Positions 50,005-63,544 are shown, counted from the first letter of the stretch. The stretch: DNA of 64,000 nt from Brasenia schreberi (GCA_036023115.1 JAYKKT010000059.1:2832001-2896000); one strand, 5' to 3'. Numbers and translations are program-made. Notes: generated by a model not told the origin, from the sequence alone.

Positions 50005-50691
50005 ATGTCAAGCTCGGAGCCCTCGCCATGGAGCTTTGATTCCGGCATCGACTTCGACTACACCGGCAGGCTGATGGTTGCTGCCTCCGTCTGCCTCTTC
50101 GCTGTGATCTTCCTGGTGCTGTTTTTGCACGTCTATGCTAAATGGTTCATGAGACGGAGACGAAGATCAGTTGGTCCGATTCTTGCACACTGGTCTGACT
50201 CTACTATATCGCCTGAATACCTCCATGTGTTATCTCATGAAGCGCCAACGAGCACCACACTCGGTAAAACCGGCCTAGACGGCAGAAAACTGGCTTTGGT
50301 TCCTGTTTTTGTGTATAAAAAGGCTGAACACGGCGAGGAATCGGAGTGTACGATCTGCTTGAGTCTCTTTGAGGAAGGGGAAGTAGCCAAGAGGTTGCCG
50401 GAATGCCGGCATTCTTTCCACGGTAAGTGCATCGATTCATGGCTGCAGTTGCACTCATCTTGCCCGGTTTGCAGAGTCGTTTTCGCTGTTGATGAGAATG
50501 AAGAAGAGAGTGATCAAGTAAAGATTGAATTGGGTCCTGACCCACTTGGGGATGGAAACGGATCCGTGGAGATACAGGTATCCGAACCCGAGGAGCTCGG
50601 CGAGGGTTTACATGGCTCAGTTGATTCCGTGGAGCACAGTGTGGATATAGAACCAGGAACCGGAACCGGACTAGCTTCGGCCACAATTTGA
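50005..50691 (+). CDS. ATL-type RING-H2 E3 ubiquitin ligase
   Basis: Intronless frame of 228 residues from the ATG at 50005 (CCATGTC context). The frame is open to an ATG at 49903, which would add 34 residues, but the TATA box only 4 bp upstream of that ATG favours the shorter form. Residues 22-44 are one transmembrane helix (LMVAASVCLFAVIFLVLFL), followed by an Arg-rich stop-transfer. GLD (90-92) is the ATL signature. The RING-H2 domain is complete: C115, C118, C134, H136, H139, C142, C153, C156, with the conserved Trp at 146. The C-terminal 60 residues are acidic. ATL ligases are membrane-anchored E3s that recruit E2-ubiquitin, many of them in defence or nutrient responses; the substrate cannot be told from sequence. 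Confidence 0.93.
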   Translation: MSSSEPSPWSFDSGIDFDYTGRLMVAASVCLFAVIFLVLFLHVYAKWFMRRRRRSVGPILAHWSDSTISPEYLHVLSHEAPTSTTLGKTGLDGRKLALVPVFVYKKAEHGEESECTICLSLFEEGEVAKRLPECRHSFHGKCIDSWLQLHSSCPVCRVVFAVDENEEESDQVKIELGPDPLGDGNGSVEIQVSEPEELGEGLHGSVDSVEHSVDIEPGTGTGLASATI

Positions 50692-51518
50692 GCTCTAAAC
50701 AGTCTGAAATTGAAAAAAACCATATAAACTTTTGAAATTGGAAAAAATTGGAAAAAAAACATGGAATTGACAGTTCCTTCTGGTACGGTTCTGGTTCCAT
50801 GGAAAGTGAAACTAAAACCTTACTGGGTGGTCCCCTGTTCTAGGTCCGGTTTCATTAGTTCTAGTTGGAACCGTTGAGCCGGTTCCAAATCAGCCATGTA
50901 TTTATGGAAGCGACTGTGTTAGTCCGCTTCTCATAGGATCGGCTTGCTTTAAATGTATACAAACTTATATGAATAATATTTTATGTTCATATAGGTGGGT
51001 TTATAATATGATCAGTTCAAATGAAATTTGACTTGACTTTAATTAAAAGTTTAAATTTTTACTTAAAATTATGTGTTAAAAAGTTATAATTTTAACTTTA
51101 CTAGCAGCCTGTCTTCCGGTACATCTTACTCGGTAAAGTCTGAAAGAGAACTTCGATCGTCCTCCGCTTGTATTTATTGCAATCTTGAGCTCAGCTCCAG
51201 GTAAAAAATGATCAAGATTTTGAGTTCTTGAAAGAATCTCTGTTCCTTCACACCACCAGCCCACTTACAGTGATCCAAACCCAGAATTTTGGTGGGATCC
51301 GAACTTACCGGGACGTGGCTTCGCGATCAGCTCGAAAGAAGGGCCCTGCAATGCATGATCATAACATTTTCAAGATTCATATCGAATTAAGTCGTCTCAA
51401 ATCAACAATTTTAGTGACAAAATCTTTCAAAATATATTAAAGAAGAGTCTTATAATCTGGTTGATTTATTTCCAAATATATGTAATTATGGGGGATTGAA
51501 TTCAATTACATTTAACAA
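50692..51518. other. 3' flank of the RING-H2 gene
   Basis: Probable 3' UTR, then unassigned sequence. No gene recognised. Confidence 0.4.
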
Positions 51519-51722
51519 CAACTAAGTCTTTTCTCAAACTAGATGTAGTCGGCTACATGAATTCTTTGTTTATATGAAGTCCAATCATGTGCCATAATAA
51601 CAGTTAACGCAACATAAGATAGATAATTTTTTATTGTTCACTTCAAACAATTTTGTAGTCTTCCTCTTCTTCTTTTAACATCTTTACAATATAGTTTCTC
51701 ACATTTTCTTATGAGAGCTTCT
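51519..51722 (-). mobile_element. RTE-type LINE 3' end fused to a tRNA fragment
   Basis: Reverse complement of the LINE 3' region: GTTAAAAGAAGAAGAGGAAG matches the block encoding IKRGRGRPQ, and the end ATTCATGTAGCCGACTACAT and GACTTAGTTGTTGTT matches the copy at 40795-40835. The 5' border abuts tRNA sequence. Confidence 0.85.
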
Positions 51723-51723
51723 T

Positions 51724-51786
51724 TTGGCTCGAACCCGCGACCTTCGGCTCATAAGACCAACGCTCTAACCAACTGAGCTACGTTTA
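51724..51786 (-). pseudogene. tRNA fragment joined to the LINE
   Basis: Reads TAGCTCAGTTGGTTAGAGC (D-arm, A box), an anticodon arm with loop CTTATGA, and GGGTTCGAGC (T-loop, B box). The anticodon position reads TAT, but decay makes the isotype uncertain. The second half of the T-stem and the 3' acceptor strand are missing, replaced by LINE sequence, so no mature tRNA could form. Confidence 0.8.
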
Positions 51787-54700
51787 GAATAAATTTTTAT
51801 TTTTTCATTTATGGCTTTTAGAAAATTAATAAGACATTAATTATTTTTTATCAACTTTATTCTTATCTTTTGATATTTTCACTAAGTAAAGTGAGAAAGA
51901 GTATTAATAAAGATAGAGGAAATTAGTTAAATGAAGTTATATTTTCTTAAAATTGAGAATATTTATTAACTTTCTTAATTCATGTATAAAAACTTTAAAT
52001 TATGTTTGAGAGTTCTAAAAAAAAAAAGAATAGTAATACTCATATTAAAAATAAAATAAAAATATAAAATTGAATGAAAATATGTATATTACTCTCTTGT
52101 TTTTGAATATAATGAAAGAATGGAGATGAGTACTTTGACTCTTGTTTGAAAGTTATAATACAATTAAATGGAATGGAAAGACTTCTAAATTTTATTTTTT
52201 GATTTTATCCTCATGTTTCAAACCTTTAGCATACTAAGTATAAGTCATGCTTCAGAGAATACTTTGTAACGATATTTAAAGCTGGACTGTTTTAATAAAT
52301 CAATTCCATAATTTTTCACTACTAAAAGATATGACTAACCGAGCAATCTGTGAAAATATGCTATAGAAAGAAGCCAGCATTTAGAAGAGTAGTGACAAAA
52401 ATAAGGTGAAAATCAAAGAGCAAAGAACGTAGGAACATTTTCACGAAGTGCTTGAAAGGAGACGATGGTTGGGAGTGTGGCCAGGTAGACAACAAAGGGA
52501 ATAAATTTCAAAATTTAAAATTTTTCAGTTACCACTAATTAACTACACTTTAGATCAACATATCTTCATGATAACATAATAATATATATTCATATAATAG
52601 ATAGTAGACTAATATATTATTACACTAATATTAGTTTCGGTGAATCCTACGATGCGAGATAGTCAAAGCGCAATTATATTTGTAAGCTGCAGAAAGCAAA
52701 AAAACAAAAATGAAGGTGAGGCTGAAACAAATTAAGAATTGAGAAAGCTTACCTTCGTAAAGAAAACAGGAAAATGAGGTTGGAGTGAAAGCAATGCCAA
52801 AGCAGGTTTATGCAAAGCCTGGACGGGACAGACAGGAGAGAGAGAAAAGGGGTTGGATTGTTCTTGTATCTGATTCTTCAAAAAGCCAACATTAAAAATG
52901 ATAGAATAGTAATTAAGTTAAATTTGGAGGAAAAATTTTCTCACCAAATCAAGTCATTCCTTCCAAAACTCCTCAATTTTGAAGAACAATGAAGAATTTG
53001 ACTTTTTTGATAACAAAAATGATTTGTTTGGAATCCCTCTGTTACCATTTTATTTCTTCTCATTAAAAATCTTTCAAACACATATTTTTATAACATTTAT
53101 TATATGTCATTTCATGACATTTCCCTTTATTATATCCATCCATAATAAACTCTTGCTTTACCTTTAAATATTTTTACATTAATAAAAGCAGAATAAGTGA
53201 AGATGAACTAAAAATAATAATAAATAAGAATTTAGTTTTCATTTTTTTGTTTATGAATATTTTATTAATACGAATATAATAAATTTCACAATTACCTATA
53301 AGTTAAGCTGTTTTGGAAGGCAGAGAAATAAGTTTAAAATGTAGTATTCATGACAAGAAATTAGATTTTTATACATTATGTTTTTTTTATATATGAAAAC
53401 TTCTAAATAAGATACATTATTTTTTTTTTCCTCTCTATTTTTTTTTTTTGGATTCTCCTTATTACTTATCATCAAATGCTAAATCACATATTTGAAATGG
53501 AGGTACTTTTTTTTTTTTTTGGGAAAGAAAACGTACCTACCATCTTTGTTTGGAAAAAGGACTCCAATTTATTTTTTTGTCATGTAACTAGCTACAGCTT
53601 GATAAATCGTGTTATATAATTTGTGTTGAGTTCGGTTGGATTTAGATAAAAAAATAAATTTGAATGAATTAAGTTTAGATAGGTTGGGTTGAAGTTTTTT
53701 GTAATCAATCCAAATTAACCCAATAAATCGATAATAATTTGGTTAGTTTGGATTGGGTAATTGAGTTGATTTTTTAATTTTTTGAAAATTAATCAAAACG
53801 AATCATTATGGATTAAATATTTATAAACAATCATAATAATATTGTTTTGTAGTTAAAAGTTTTAAAAAAAACCAAAAATTAAAGTGATTAGGTAGATTTA
53901 AGTTTCTTTGTAATTGTTGAAAAAAATAAAACTCAATGCCCAAAGCAATTAAGTTTAAGTTAGCTTTCGAATTGAACAAAAATCATCCTATTATCCAATT
54001 TAACTAGTATTTTATGGATTAATTTGAGTCAAGTTAGTTGGTTCATCAAATCAAATTAGACTAATAGTCATCCTTACTAATTATAGATAAAAATTAAAAT
54101 TATATTTTAATTTTTTTAAAAAAAAAAGTTTACTCCAGCCAATGGTAGAGTTCATATTTTATTCTAGGAGGAAGACTAAAGACTAGAAATAAATATATAC
54201 TATCTTTAAATATTAAGTCAAAGAAAATCAAATTATAGTATAATATAAGTATAAAAAAATAAAATAAATTCAATTGATAATCAACATACTATAAATTTAA
54301 ATATTTGTGGTCGATACAATGAGACTTAATTTAAATACATTATTAGTGAAGTTTTTTTTACTATTATTCAATCACAGATTGTCATATCGTAAAAATATTT
54401 ACTTCTACCATAATAATTATTTCAATAATTACATATGTGATGATATATAATTAATTAATTATTGATTTTAAAAATTTACATTATTTAATAATGTATCGAA
54501 ATCAAACTCTATCATTAAATATAAGACAATTATAAATACAACCCTTTACTTTTTAACATGTGCTCGAGTTTATTCATGAATATAAGTCATTATTATTATA
54601 TTGGTAGTAAACTTTTCAGTGATTTTCGTTTTATTTTATTTTTTTTATGAGTTTAATTTTAATGTATTATTAGTGTAAATTTTTTTATACTATCAATTAA

Positions 54701-55048
54701 TTATATATTATTATATATATGATTTTTGATGTAGTTATTGTAGCCAATTAAATATTTTTTATTTTATCACATCAACTATTCATCTCAAGATTGAATGGTA
54801 AAAATGTTTATTCATTATTATGCATTTAGACCTCTCCCTCTATATATAATGCTAAATATATAATGTCTTTCTATACATGATTTGTATAAACATCTTACTC
54901 CTTTGATCTTTGAGATAGTCTGGTTGAAGAAATAAAACAAAAGGTATACATAGTGTATTAAACATAAAATATATAAAAAAAATTAATTATATTTTCATAA
55001 AATGTTTATAAAAGATTATGCTCTAAAAGACATGCATTTACCACTACC
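51787..55048. other. Very AT-rich gene-free stretch
   Basis: More than 3 kb of strongly AT-rich DNA with homopolymer T and A runs. 53610-54060 repeats words such as GGTTGGGTT and AATTAACCCAA. No exon or RNA gene recognised. Confidence 0.5.
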
Positions 55049-55154
<106 letters not shown>

Positions 55155-55405
55155 ACCTAGTATTACAAAACATTAATTATTCATCTTTGATAATAAATGA
55201 TTGAAACTTAAAAGCAAAAAATATATATTTAAATCAAATACACTTTACATATATATATATATATTGTAACTGGAAGAAAAACAACATATAATACATATAA
55301 TTGATCTTGTTCATCCATCTTATGTGATGGGTGGTTGAATTTGAATTTAAAACACAAGATATATCCATTTGGAATAAAAACACACACACACAAACTAGGA
55401 ATATG

Positions 55406-55407
<2 letters not shown>

Positions 55408-55489
<82 letters not shown>
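55408..55489. repeat. (TA)n(GA)n microsatellite
   Basis: About 20 TA units followed by about 20 GA units, lacking the TC arm of the repeat 300 bp upstream. Confidence 0.95.
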
Positions 55490-55492
<3 letters not shown>

Positions 55493-56254
55493 TTTAAAGC
55501 AGAACAGGTTCGGTGAGGCCCAGGAACAAACTTTTAACGGGTGAGTTTGGAATGATTGGACCACCCCGGGGTGCCTAACCCCGACCCGAACACAATTTTC
55601 TGAGACATGTTTGGGTCGGGTCTAAAATTGCCACCCCTAATTTCACGGTCGACCCCAGAAAGTTTTATGACTGATTATATTTGGTTGAACGATATTCATC
55701 GTCTACCACCCAAGTGATGAAACGCAACTTCTCACATCTTTGAGAGAGTTTCACCGTCTGATCTTCAGATTAACACCGCGGGTGACGCAGTTCCTCCTTC
55801 TGGTGTTAACGCCAACTTTTTCCTCTTGATAGAGTTCCATTATTAGGGTTTGCTTTACCTGTGAAATGTACAGAATCTACCTGAATATTTCATCTCTGTT
55901 GGGGCTCCTTCTACCTGCAATCTCGTGAGATTAAGCTCGCATCCATAGGCCAAAGAGGGCGATCTTTTGCGCAAAGGGGGGATAACCAGCAGCAGGCCTG
56001 CGTGTACCTGGTATCGAAAAGAACAAAGCAAAGGATCATCATAAATTGGCAGACATGTTAACAGAGAATGGTCTCATCTTCTGAGAACCAGCTGGCCTTT
56101 TATTTATCAACAAATTTTTTTTCTGAATTAATTAAGCTTTTTCCCAATATCCAAAATCCTCCACCTCAACGAGATGTATTGAGGATACATGTTCCTTAGA
56201 TCACTAAATGCATGCTTTATGGTGTTCGGATTAATTTGTATCATTAACTTAGAT
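55490..56254. other. Spacer with a terminal MITE piece
   Basis: 55560-55644 resembles the right end of the GGGTGGCAA-type elements (TTGCCACCCCTAAT). The rest is unassigned. Confidence 0.4.
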
Positions 56255-56992
56255 TAAGGGTGGCAAATCAGTCGTCAACGGGTTGGGTGACTTCGGTTGA
56301 GGTAAAAAAAAACAGGTGACTCGACCTAACCCGATTTACTGTTCGGGTCCATTTTGAAGTTCTGGACATGACACAGGTTCGGTTCACGTCGACCTGGTTA
56401 CCAAACGTATATAAAAAATGTATACATATATATATATATGTATTATATTATATGCATATTACAGATACTATCTATATTATGTATAAACATATGTGATATA
56501 GACTATAGATGAGGAAAGTTGGAGAATCAAATACTTGTATGCAAATTTCATCAAACACGTCTTAACTATCCATCAAGAACCAAGGTGGTTGAAGACGGAA
56601 AACCAAAAAGTAAAAAAGATACATGTACTTTTTGGATACTTTGATTGTTCCATGTGTATTATTTCTTCACTTTCAATCTCAACCGTCCACACCCTTTGAT
56701 GAGATAGTTGATATTGGCTTAAATGGGTTTTGTTTTCACATAAGTTGTTTGCATCCTCTACTTTCTCTCAATAGATAACATATATTATATATGTATATAT
56801 AATGTGAACTAAACATATTTATAAATACAAATATTTAAACATTTCAGGTTAGATCTGGGTCAACCCGGATACCACCAGTTTTTCGTCAAGTCACTTAGGA
56901 AAGATCCGGACTCGATCTAGGATTCTTAACAACCAATCTGACACAGATTTTTCGTGTCGCCTGGGTCGGGTCCAAAACTAATGCTACCCGTA
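56255..56992. mobile_element. hAT-type MITE with 8-bp target-site duplication
   Basis: The 738-bp element starts TAAGGGTGGCAA and ends ATGCTACCCGTA, imperfect inverted termini. It is flanked by ACTTAGAT on both sides (56247-56254 and 56993-57000), the 8-bp duplication size of hAT transposons. It has no coding capacity; subterminal GGGTCGGGTC-type words are shared with 47358-47594. Confidence 0.8.
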
Positions 56993-57000
56993 ACTTAGAT

Positions 57001-58928
57001 GGAGCTGAGCTTGGATATCTATCAATAACGTTATTTGTTTTAATGATCAAGGTATCTGATTGCTCGCAAGATTGCAGACGCATGAGAAAAAAGAAGGTAA
57101 CGACCTTGTCAAAAAATCACTAATTATTAGAAGATATAGGACAACCAATCAAATTTATGCACTTTGGAGGGTCCTGTTTGTGTTTGTATTTGTGTAGACA
57201 GAAAAAGAAGGGGGAGAAAGGGACAAGTGAGGGCGTAGACAAGGGGGTGGCTGAAGTGAGGGCATGCATGCCTGCAGACGTTGAAGGAAATGAGAAGTGT
57301 GGAGGCGGCTGCACCAAGCAGATAAGAGACGATCGAGGAGAAAGCGAAGACACGTTAGAGCAATCACGAGAGAGAGAGAGAATTTTTTTCTTTTGGACAG
57401 GACCATTTGCAAGAAGCTAGATGCTGGAACACAACAACACAACAACACAGGGAAAGCGGCCAAGACGACAAAAAGAGATGGGTCTTTTTAGTTGGATGGT
57501 GACCTGACCCTCGCTCTCATGCCTTCTTCCCACACGTACTCCTTCCATGAAAGGAAGCTTTCACAAGCACAACCAGTACATAGCTTACCAGCAAGCTCGC
57601 TTCTCTCTCTCTCTCTCTCTCTCCCTCTGGGGAATAAGTGTTAAAAAAAATACAGAAAACGATAGTTACAAAGCAGAACAGTACTAGAAAATGCCTGGCT
57701 AATTAACTTGCCCAAAATGAGATGGTAATGAACCATCATCTCTATCACTGGTTCTTGCTTTCCTCCTGCAGAGCACAATAAAAATGCTTGGAAAATTAAC
57801 AAAGATGACAATGGCCCATCATTTCCATCACCAACTTCCCTTCCTCCTAATTTCTGCTAACTGTCAGTGGCTTGAATTTGTCATGGACACGAATTGTGAC
57901 CCAACCAAAAAAAAAACTCGAGGAGTGACTAGAATTGGTATGGATTGTAGAGGACCTTCATAAGAAAACTTCCTTTTATTACATAACTATTTTAATTATA
58001 GAAAAGAGTCATAAAAGAATATACATAAAAAAGTATTCGCGCAACAGTAGGAAACAACCAAGGCGCCCATTTTTCTTATCATGAGTTGATAAACATTTTA
58101 AAAATACGGAACTTTCTCTTTGTGCAGTTGCATGCTTGTTTTTCCCTTTATTACTTTCAAAGGTTTCTATGTTTGTGAAATGACAACAGATCAAAGAACC
58201 ACAGATTGAAACTGACTTGATTATCATTTATGCCGTGATTCTCGACACCAACACTTCATTGTGATTGTTCGCCACAGACATCACTTTCTAATCACTTTCA
58301 CGGCATCAAAAGATCGGATTTATATACAGAAGTTCGATCCTGAATGTGCTTTGACAATAATATGAGCCAAAGTAACACGAGTTTCAACACTGATGAGAAA
58401 TAAAGATGGAGTTGACAGTGGTGCTAACAAACCCTGTAAATCTTTCGCTGACATGATTTAATCCATGAAAAAGATGGGTAGCTTTCAGGTTAATTCTGCT
58501 GGAAAGAAATAAAATAGCTGAAATAACTTTGAAGGTCGATTCCTTAATTTGTTCAACCGGCGTCATCGGATATCCCCATGTCACTAAAAATTTGTCACCA
58601 TCCATATCCGATGTCAAGAATTATGTTAATGTGGGGACTATATATAAAGAAATGATCTAATTAATGAGGACTAATCACATGATTTTGCTAACGTTACTCC
58701 TGAGAAAAGTGAACACATGCACATGTTTAAACCAAATCTTGGATCCCTTCGACCCCACGGCAGAACCACCACCACTCTTGTTTCTACAATATTTAGCCGT
58801 GTCCAATAAATAATAAATAAAAAACATGACAAACAATCAGGTGTGGACACACAGATGTTCACGCGCACACCCCAAAATAGATAAAAAGCTAAAATTCTAT
58901 GTGAGGTAATATTCTGACCTTATCTGTA
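57001..58928. other. Spacer and upstream region of the HLS1-like gene
   Basis: No exon recognised. 57601-57622 is a (CT)n run. A TA-rich box precedes the gene on the right. Confidence 0.35.
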
Positions 58929-58937
58929 GATATATAT
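58929..58937 (+). promoter_or_regulatory. Candidate TATA box of the HLS1-like gene
   Basis: GATATATAT about 105 bp upstream of the ATG. Several similar AT-rich words lie nearby (58951-58958), so the exact box is uncertain. Confidence 0.35.
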
Positions 58938-59039
58938 TTGTATTACTACCATTATATATTTTCATACGTCCCTTGGCTGCCAAAGCAGATCCGGAGAGCC
59001 TGTTACATTGCCTATTTTGAACTCTGTACTTGAGAACCA

Positions 59040-60259
59040 ATGGCTGAAGAGGTAACTGTAAGAGACTTCAATGGCAGTAAAGATGCCTTTGCTGTGGAAG
59101 ACTTGGAGCGAAGATGCGATGTTGGAACAATCTCTAGTTCTCTTCTTGTTGATATGATGGGAGACCCGATTGCTAGAGTTCGTAATAGCCCTTCATACAC
59201 CATGCTGGTACTCTCTCTCTCTCTCCCCCCCCCTCTCTCTCTCCATATGTCATCACTCATTTAGTTGTAAAACAGGTTGCTGAATTGGATAATGAGTTAG
59301 TTGGTGTGATCCGAGGCTCAATAAAGATAGTAGTGGTATGCACCCACTCACCAACCAACTTAGCCAAAGTGGGCTACGTGCTCGGCCTGCGCGTCTCACC
59401 GGCACATCGCCGGAAGGGCATAGGGTACAAACTTGTGACTTGTTTGGAGGAGTGGTTCAGCTCAAATGGCGTGGAGTACGCATACATGGCCACCGAGAAG
59501 GACAACCAGGCTTCTGTTAAGCTCTTCACTGAAAAGTGTTGTTACTCCAAATTTAGGAGCCCTTCCATTTTAGTGAACCCAGTGACCTTTCACTTCAAGA
59601 TGGTTCCATCTAGTGTCAAGATCGTGAAGCTTAGCACGAACCAGGCTGAGTCCATCTATCGAACGAACATGGGCTCAATCGAGTTCTTCCCGGATGACAT
59701 CAATCAGATCCTCACCAACAGATTGAGCTTGGGGACTTGGGTTGCTCATCCAAAAGATGAGAATTGGGATAAGACCAACGAGCCACCTGAGAGTTGGGCA
59801 ATATTGAGTGTATGGAATAGCAGTGAAGTGTTCAAGTTGAAAGTTGAAGGAGCACCAATAGGTTGTGCAGCCTCTGCTAGACTTTGTGGGGTGCTAGATA
59901 GGATCTTTCCTTGCTTAAGAATCCCTGCATTTCCTGATGTTTTTAGCTCATTTGGGTTCTATTTTATGTATGGTTTGCATGGCTGCGGACCGAAGTCGGC
60001 CCGGTTGATGAAGGCACTCTGCAAGTATGTGAATAATATGGCTGCAAAGAGTCAAGATTGCAGAGTTATTGTGACGGAGGTAGGTGGGAGAGACGAGCTG
60101 AAGTCTCATATTCCACACTGGAAATGCTTATCTTGTTCGGAAGATCTGTGGTGCATAAAATCTTTAATTGGTGATAGGCCTTGCTGTGCTAAAGATGGAC
60201 TGGACTGGACTAAGAGTCCACCACCTACATCCCTTTTTGTTGATCCACGAGAAGTTTGA
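59040..60259 (+). CDS. HOOKLESS1-like GNAT-family N-acetyltransferase
   Basis: Two exons, 59040-59207 and 59276-60259, joined in phase across a 68-bp pyrimidine-rich intron (GTACTC...AACAG), give 383 residues (Arabidopsis HLS1 is about 400). Exon 1 has VEDLERRCDVG and MGDPIARVRNSPSYTML. Exon 2 starts VAELDNELVGVIRG and has YVLGLRVSPAHRRKGIGYKL (90-109), whose RRKGIG at 101-106 is the acetyl-CoA loop, then ATEKDNQASVKLFTEKCCY. The C-terminal half matches HLS1 throughout (LSLGTWVA, PPESWAILSVWN, PHWKCLSC, SEDLWCIKSL) and ends SLFVDPREV. HLS1 proteins act in ethylene- and auxin-dependent apical hook bending and growth, probably by protein or histone acetylation in the nucleus. No loss of a key motif is seen. 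Which HLS1 paralogue it matches cannot be settled by eye. Confidence 0.93.
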
Positions 60260-60417
60260 ATTGGATAAGTGACTGATGATGTTGAATGAATCAGCAAAAC
60301 AAATTTCTGTTCCTTCTTTTGTATCATTCATTGCATTCCTACATGCTTTTGGATTCTTATCCCCTCTTTTTGGTTTACCGTTTCTGTTCGTTCCAGAAAT
60401 GGGTGCCAACCTATTGT

Positions 60418-60451
<34 letters not shown>

Positions 60452-63400
60452 AAAGAAAGTGGAATTGGTGAACGATTCAACGAATGAATAGCAGATGGCT
60501 ATGGGTGAGAAGAAGTTGGTGCAATCAACACTCCCTGCACACACATATACGAGAGAGAGAGAGAGAGGCCGTGGTACGAAGAAATGATGCACACATGAAT
60601 GGCTTAAAAGATCATAGATTATGGCGTTACTTGATGTTCACACTGTTACTTTTGGAATTGAAAACTGTAATTTATTTCAACTTTATATATATGACATGTT
60701 CTTTTAAAAATCAATCAATAAAAAGAACCCAAAAGAGAAAAAAAGAAACAAATTCATACGTGCTTCCCTATATCAAATCGCAGTAGGTAAGCAAGCAATC
60801 CATTATCACAAGAAAATCAATAAACTTTTATATCCATGACCTTTTCAAAATAATAGAATTACCAACACATTTATCTGCCTAACTCCTTTGCTATGATCAG
60901 TACCTTATGTTAGCTCATTATTTGATCTTTCCCCTTATTGTAAAGTTCAATTCCTTCAGAATTGTCCCGAAAACGGTTCATAACATATCCATATGCCATT
61001 TTAATATATAGCCAGCAGACTTTGAACAAACTTCCAGTTATTCTTATTTCAGAAAGTCATTGATATTTGTCGCAAGGTAATCCTACTTATGAAGGGTAAG
61101 GTGCTTGAAATTTGACCATTGGAGCATGTGAAGCTTGATTGAGACAGATCTGCATGGACTGTACCCACCCCTTTGGCCTCGTACTCGTTTTCTGCATGGT
61201 TGTGTCAACTTCAGCCTCAGTCTTGCCCCACCCCCATCGGGGAAAGATAAGTTTCAGTGGTTCTTATACTCGGGTAAAAAAACTTCGTCTCCAAGGCATC
61301 AAAACGCACAAGACAATCCCTTGGTGGTTTCTTGCAGAACTGCTTTTAGCAAAACTTTGACATATTTGGCTTCACTCATTTCTCTCTCACTCTATCTGCT
61401 TTGTTCCTTCACCTGCCATTTATTATAATGCCACAGATGAATCCATATGATATAACTATCATGGCTTCATATGTTGTCATAAAATTTCCTTTACAAACTG
61501 ATTAAAATGAAATGCATGTAAAAGGATATTCCATCGTCGGACATTCATTATTGATGGTGGTGGCAGTGAAGAGGAAAGTCTTTCCTTTCATTAATTAGTC
61601 AACACGCAAAAGGTAGATAAGGGTAGCGAGTAAATTCTATCTGTAGTTTTACTATTTGAGATTCCGGCGTCTTTGGTTGGGATTCTCTTTATTTGTGAAG
61701 CGGGTTGGCAAAGGGAGGAGCCCACCTGCTGTAGCTGTCATTATGTACAGATATATTTCAGCACTCTGCACTGTCTAATAGTGAGTAGATTTGCATTTGA
61801 TATAATAAGACACAAGCAGATGGGGCTACACAGGCCATTTGGAGTTGTGTAAGAACGATAATTCCATGGTTCATATTGGTTGATGCGTGCATAATGGTAC
61901 GGAATGGTGATTTGAATCCATCAGTATACGAAATACTCAACATAATCTTAGGCAGTGCACAATACCAGTTCTCTATGTGAAGCACGGAGACGCGCAAACA
62001 CATAAAGAGACTGACACATTAAATAAAATTAAGATTTTGAGATCAATTTTGATGGACGTGATAATGACTAACTAATGATGGTTGGGTTAATTAAGTTCAT
62101 GTGATATCAATAGGATTTAGTTCATATTACTTATTTGATATATTTTTTATTAAAGTGAAAGTCCAAAGTATGAAAGTCAAATGCGAACGAGAGACTTATG
62201 TATGTTCATTAGTATGACAGTCAAAAGAATCCCATATGACCTTTTATATGGATATACCTCATGAACATTAACTCAAAGAGCTTCCAGAGGAATGACTACA
62301 CATGAGTGTAGTCATACACACTTGCGTTTTTATGTATTAGGTTTGGTTTGAGCAAAAAGTTTTGATATAACGGTCAAATTGATCCTTACCTCAAAAGACA
62401 TGAAACAAATATGGGGCAGACACAAAAAGGTGTCTCTTAAAGTAGGTCCGAGATCTGTTGGCTTTAGTATACAATTTGATTAGGACCCCCTAATCAAACA
62501 GTTAATGAAGCCTCTCGTGTTGCTCTCTCTCTTTCCTATTCTTCACCATTGAGACGTGATAGAACGTAGCTAGAGTCTAGTTAGGTGCTCTCATTTGTAC
62601 AATCATTTTATCTTAGAAGAAAGATATTGATACCTCATGCATACTTGATAGTGGGATGATGATTCCTCTAAGGTAAGTTAATGAGGGGACTTGATCATCA
62701 GATATGTTGATTATTGGTTCCGTTTTTGTTTTGTTTGTTCCATCCTTTGTTTGCTTATGGATTTTCATGGATATGCAACTTTTATTGATGTCGGCCTGTT
62801 CATGCTTATACATGTAACCTAATGGTTTCTTCTGGCACATAATTCGTCATACTCAAAGACTGCATAGTTCTCTCACTCTCACTCTCACACACAAATTAAT
62901 GAAATTAAGTGACTGATGCCCAAATTAAGCAAAACAAAATTATGCTTTGATCTAGTGTTTGGGTTGGGCAAACAAAAGCAATCATGGATAACTAAAATTG
63001 TGCTTAAGCTGAATTCAGTACGTTTTTATTAAACAAAGCACCCGCAATTGTTGGTTCTCTCATTGTTTTGCGATACTCCGTGTAATTCTTTCCTTCACCT
63101 CTTCAAAGTGTTCATGCCTCTTCCCATTGGCTGCACCGTCTCCATTATAAGGCCTCCTTCATCCTCAGAGGTATAAACCAACCGATCACTAGTGTAGTGA
63201 GCCGATGACAAGCACTACCCAACTGCTTGAGGAATTCTCGGCTTATAGAAACTCATGAGTTTATCTTTTCAAATCTGAAGCATTCGGCTGAGAGTTAAAG
63301 TGCGAGTTTTTGATGTTAACTTTTACATATCTTAAACTTTGAAACCTCGAAATCTCATCGTGTCATCAACCTCTTGCATAAAAGATGGCTTCTTCTGCAC

Positions 63401-63544
63401 ATATCTCATGGTCGTGTATGTTTTGCAAATTTATGAAGATCTATTACGAGCTGTAAAGATCTACGTTGAGTTGAGGTGAGGTGAGGCATCTACCCAATTT
63501 AAAAATAAACAGAAACAATGGGCCACCGTTAAATCTGAAACATC
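60260..63544. other. Gene-free right flank
   Basis: 3' UTR of the HLS1-like gene, then spacer with short CT/CA tracts (60419-60450) and GA (60550-60567). Open frames at 61135-61428 match nothing I recognise. Confidence 0.4.

Noticed and set aside
50204..50800. A 198-codon minus-strand frame
   Set aside because: Antisense shadow of the RING-H2 gene.
51724..51786. A functional tRNA gene
   Set aside because: The T-stem cannot close and the acceptor stem is missing, so it is only a fragment.
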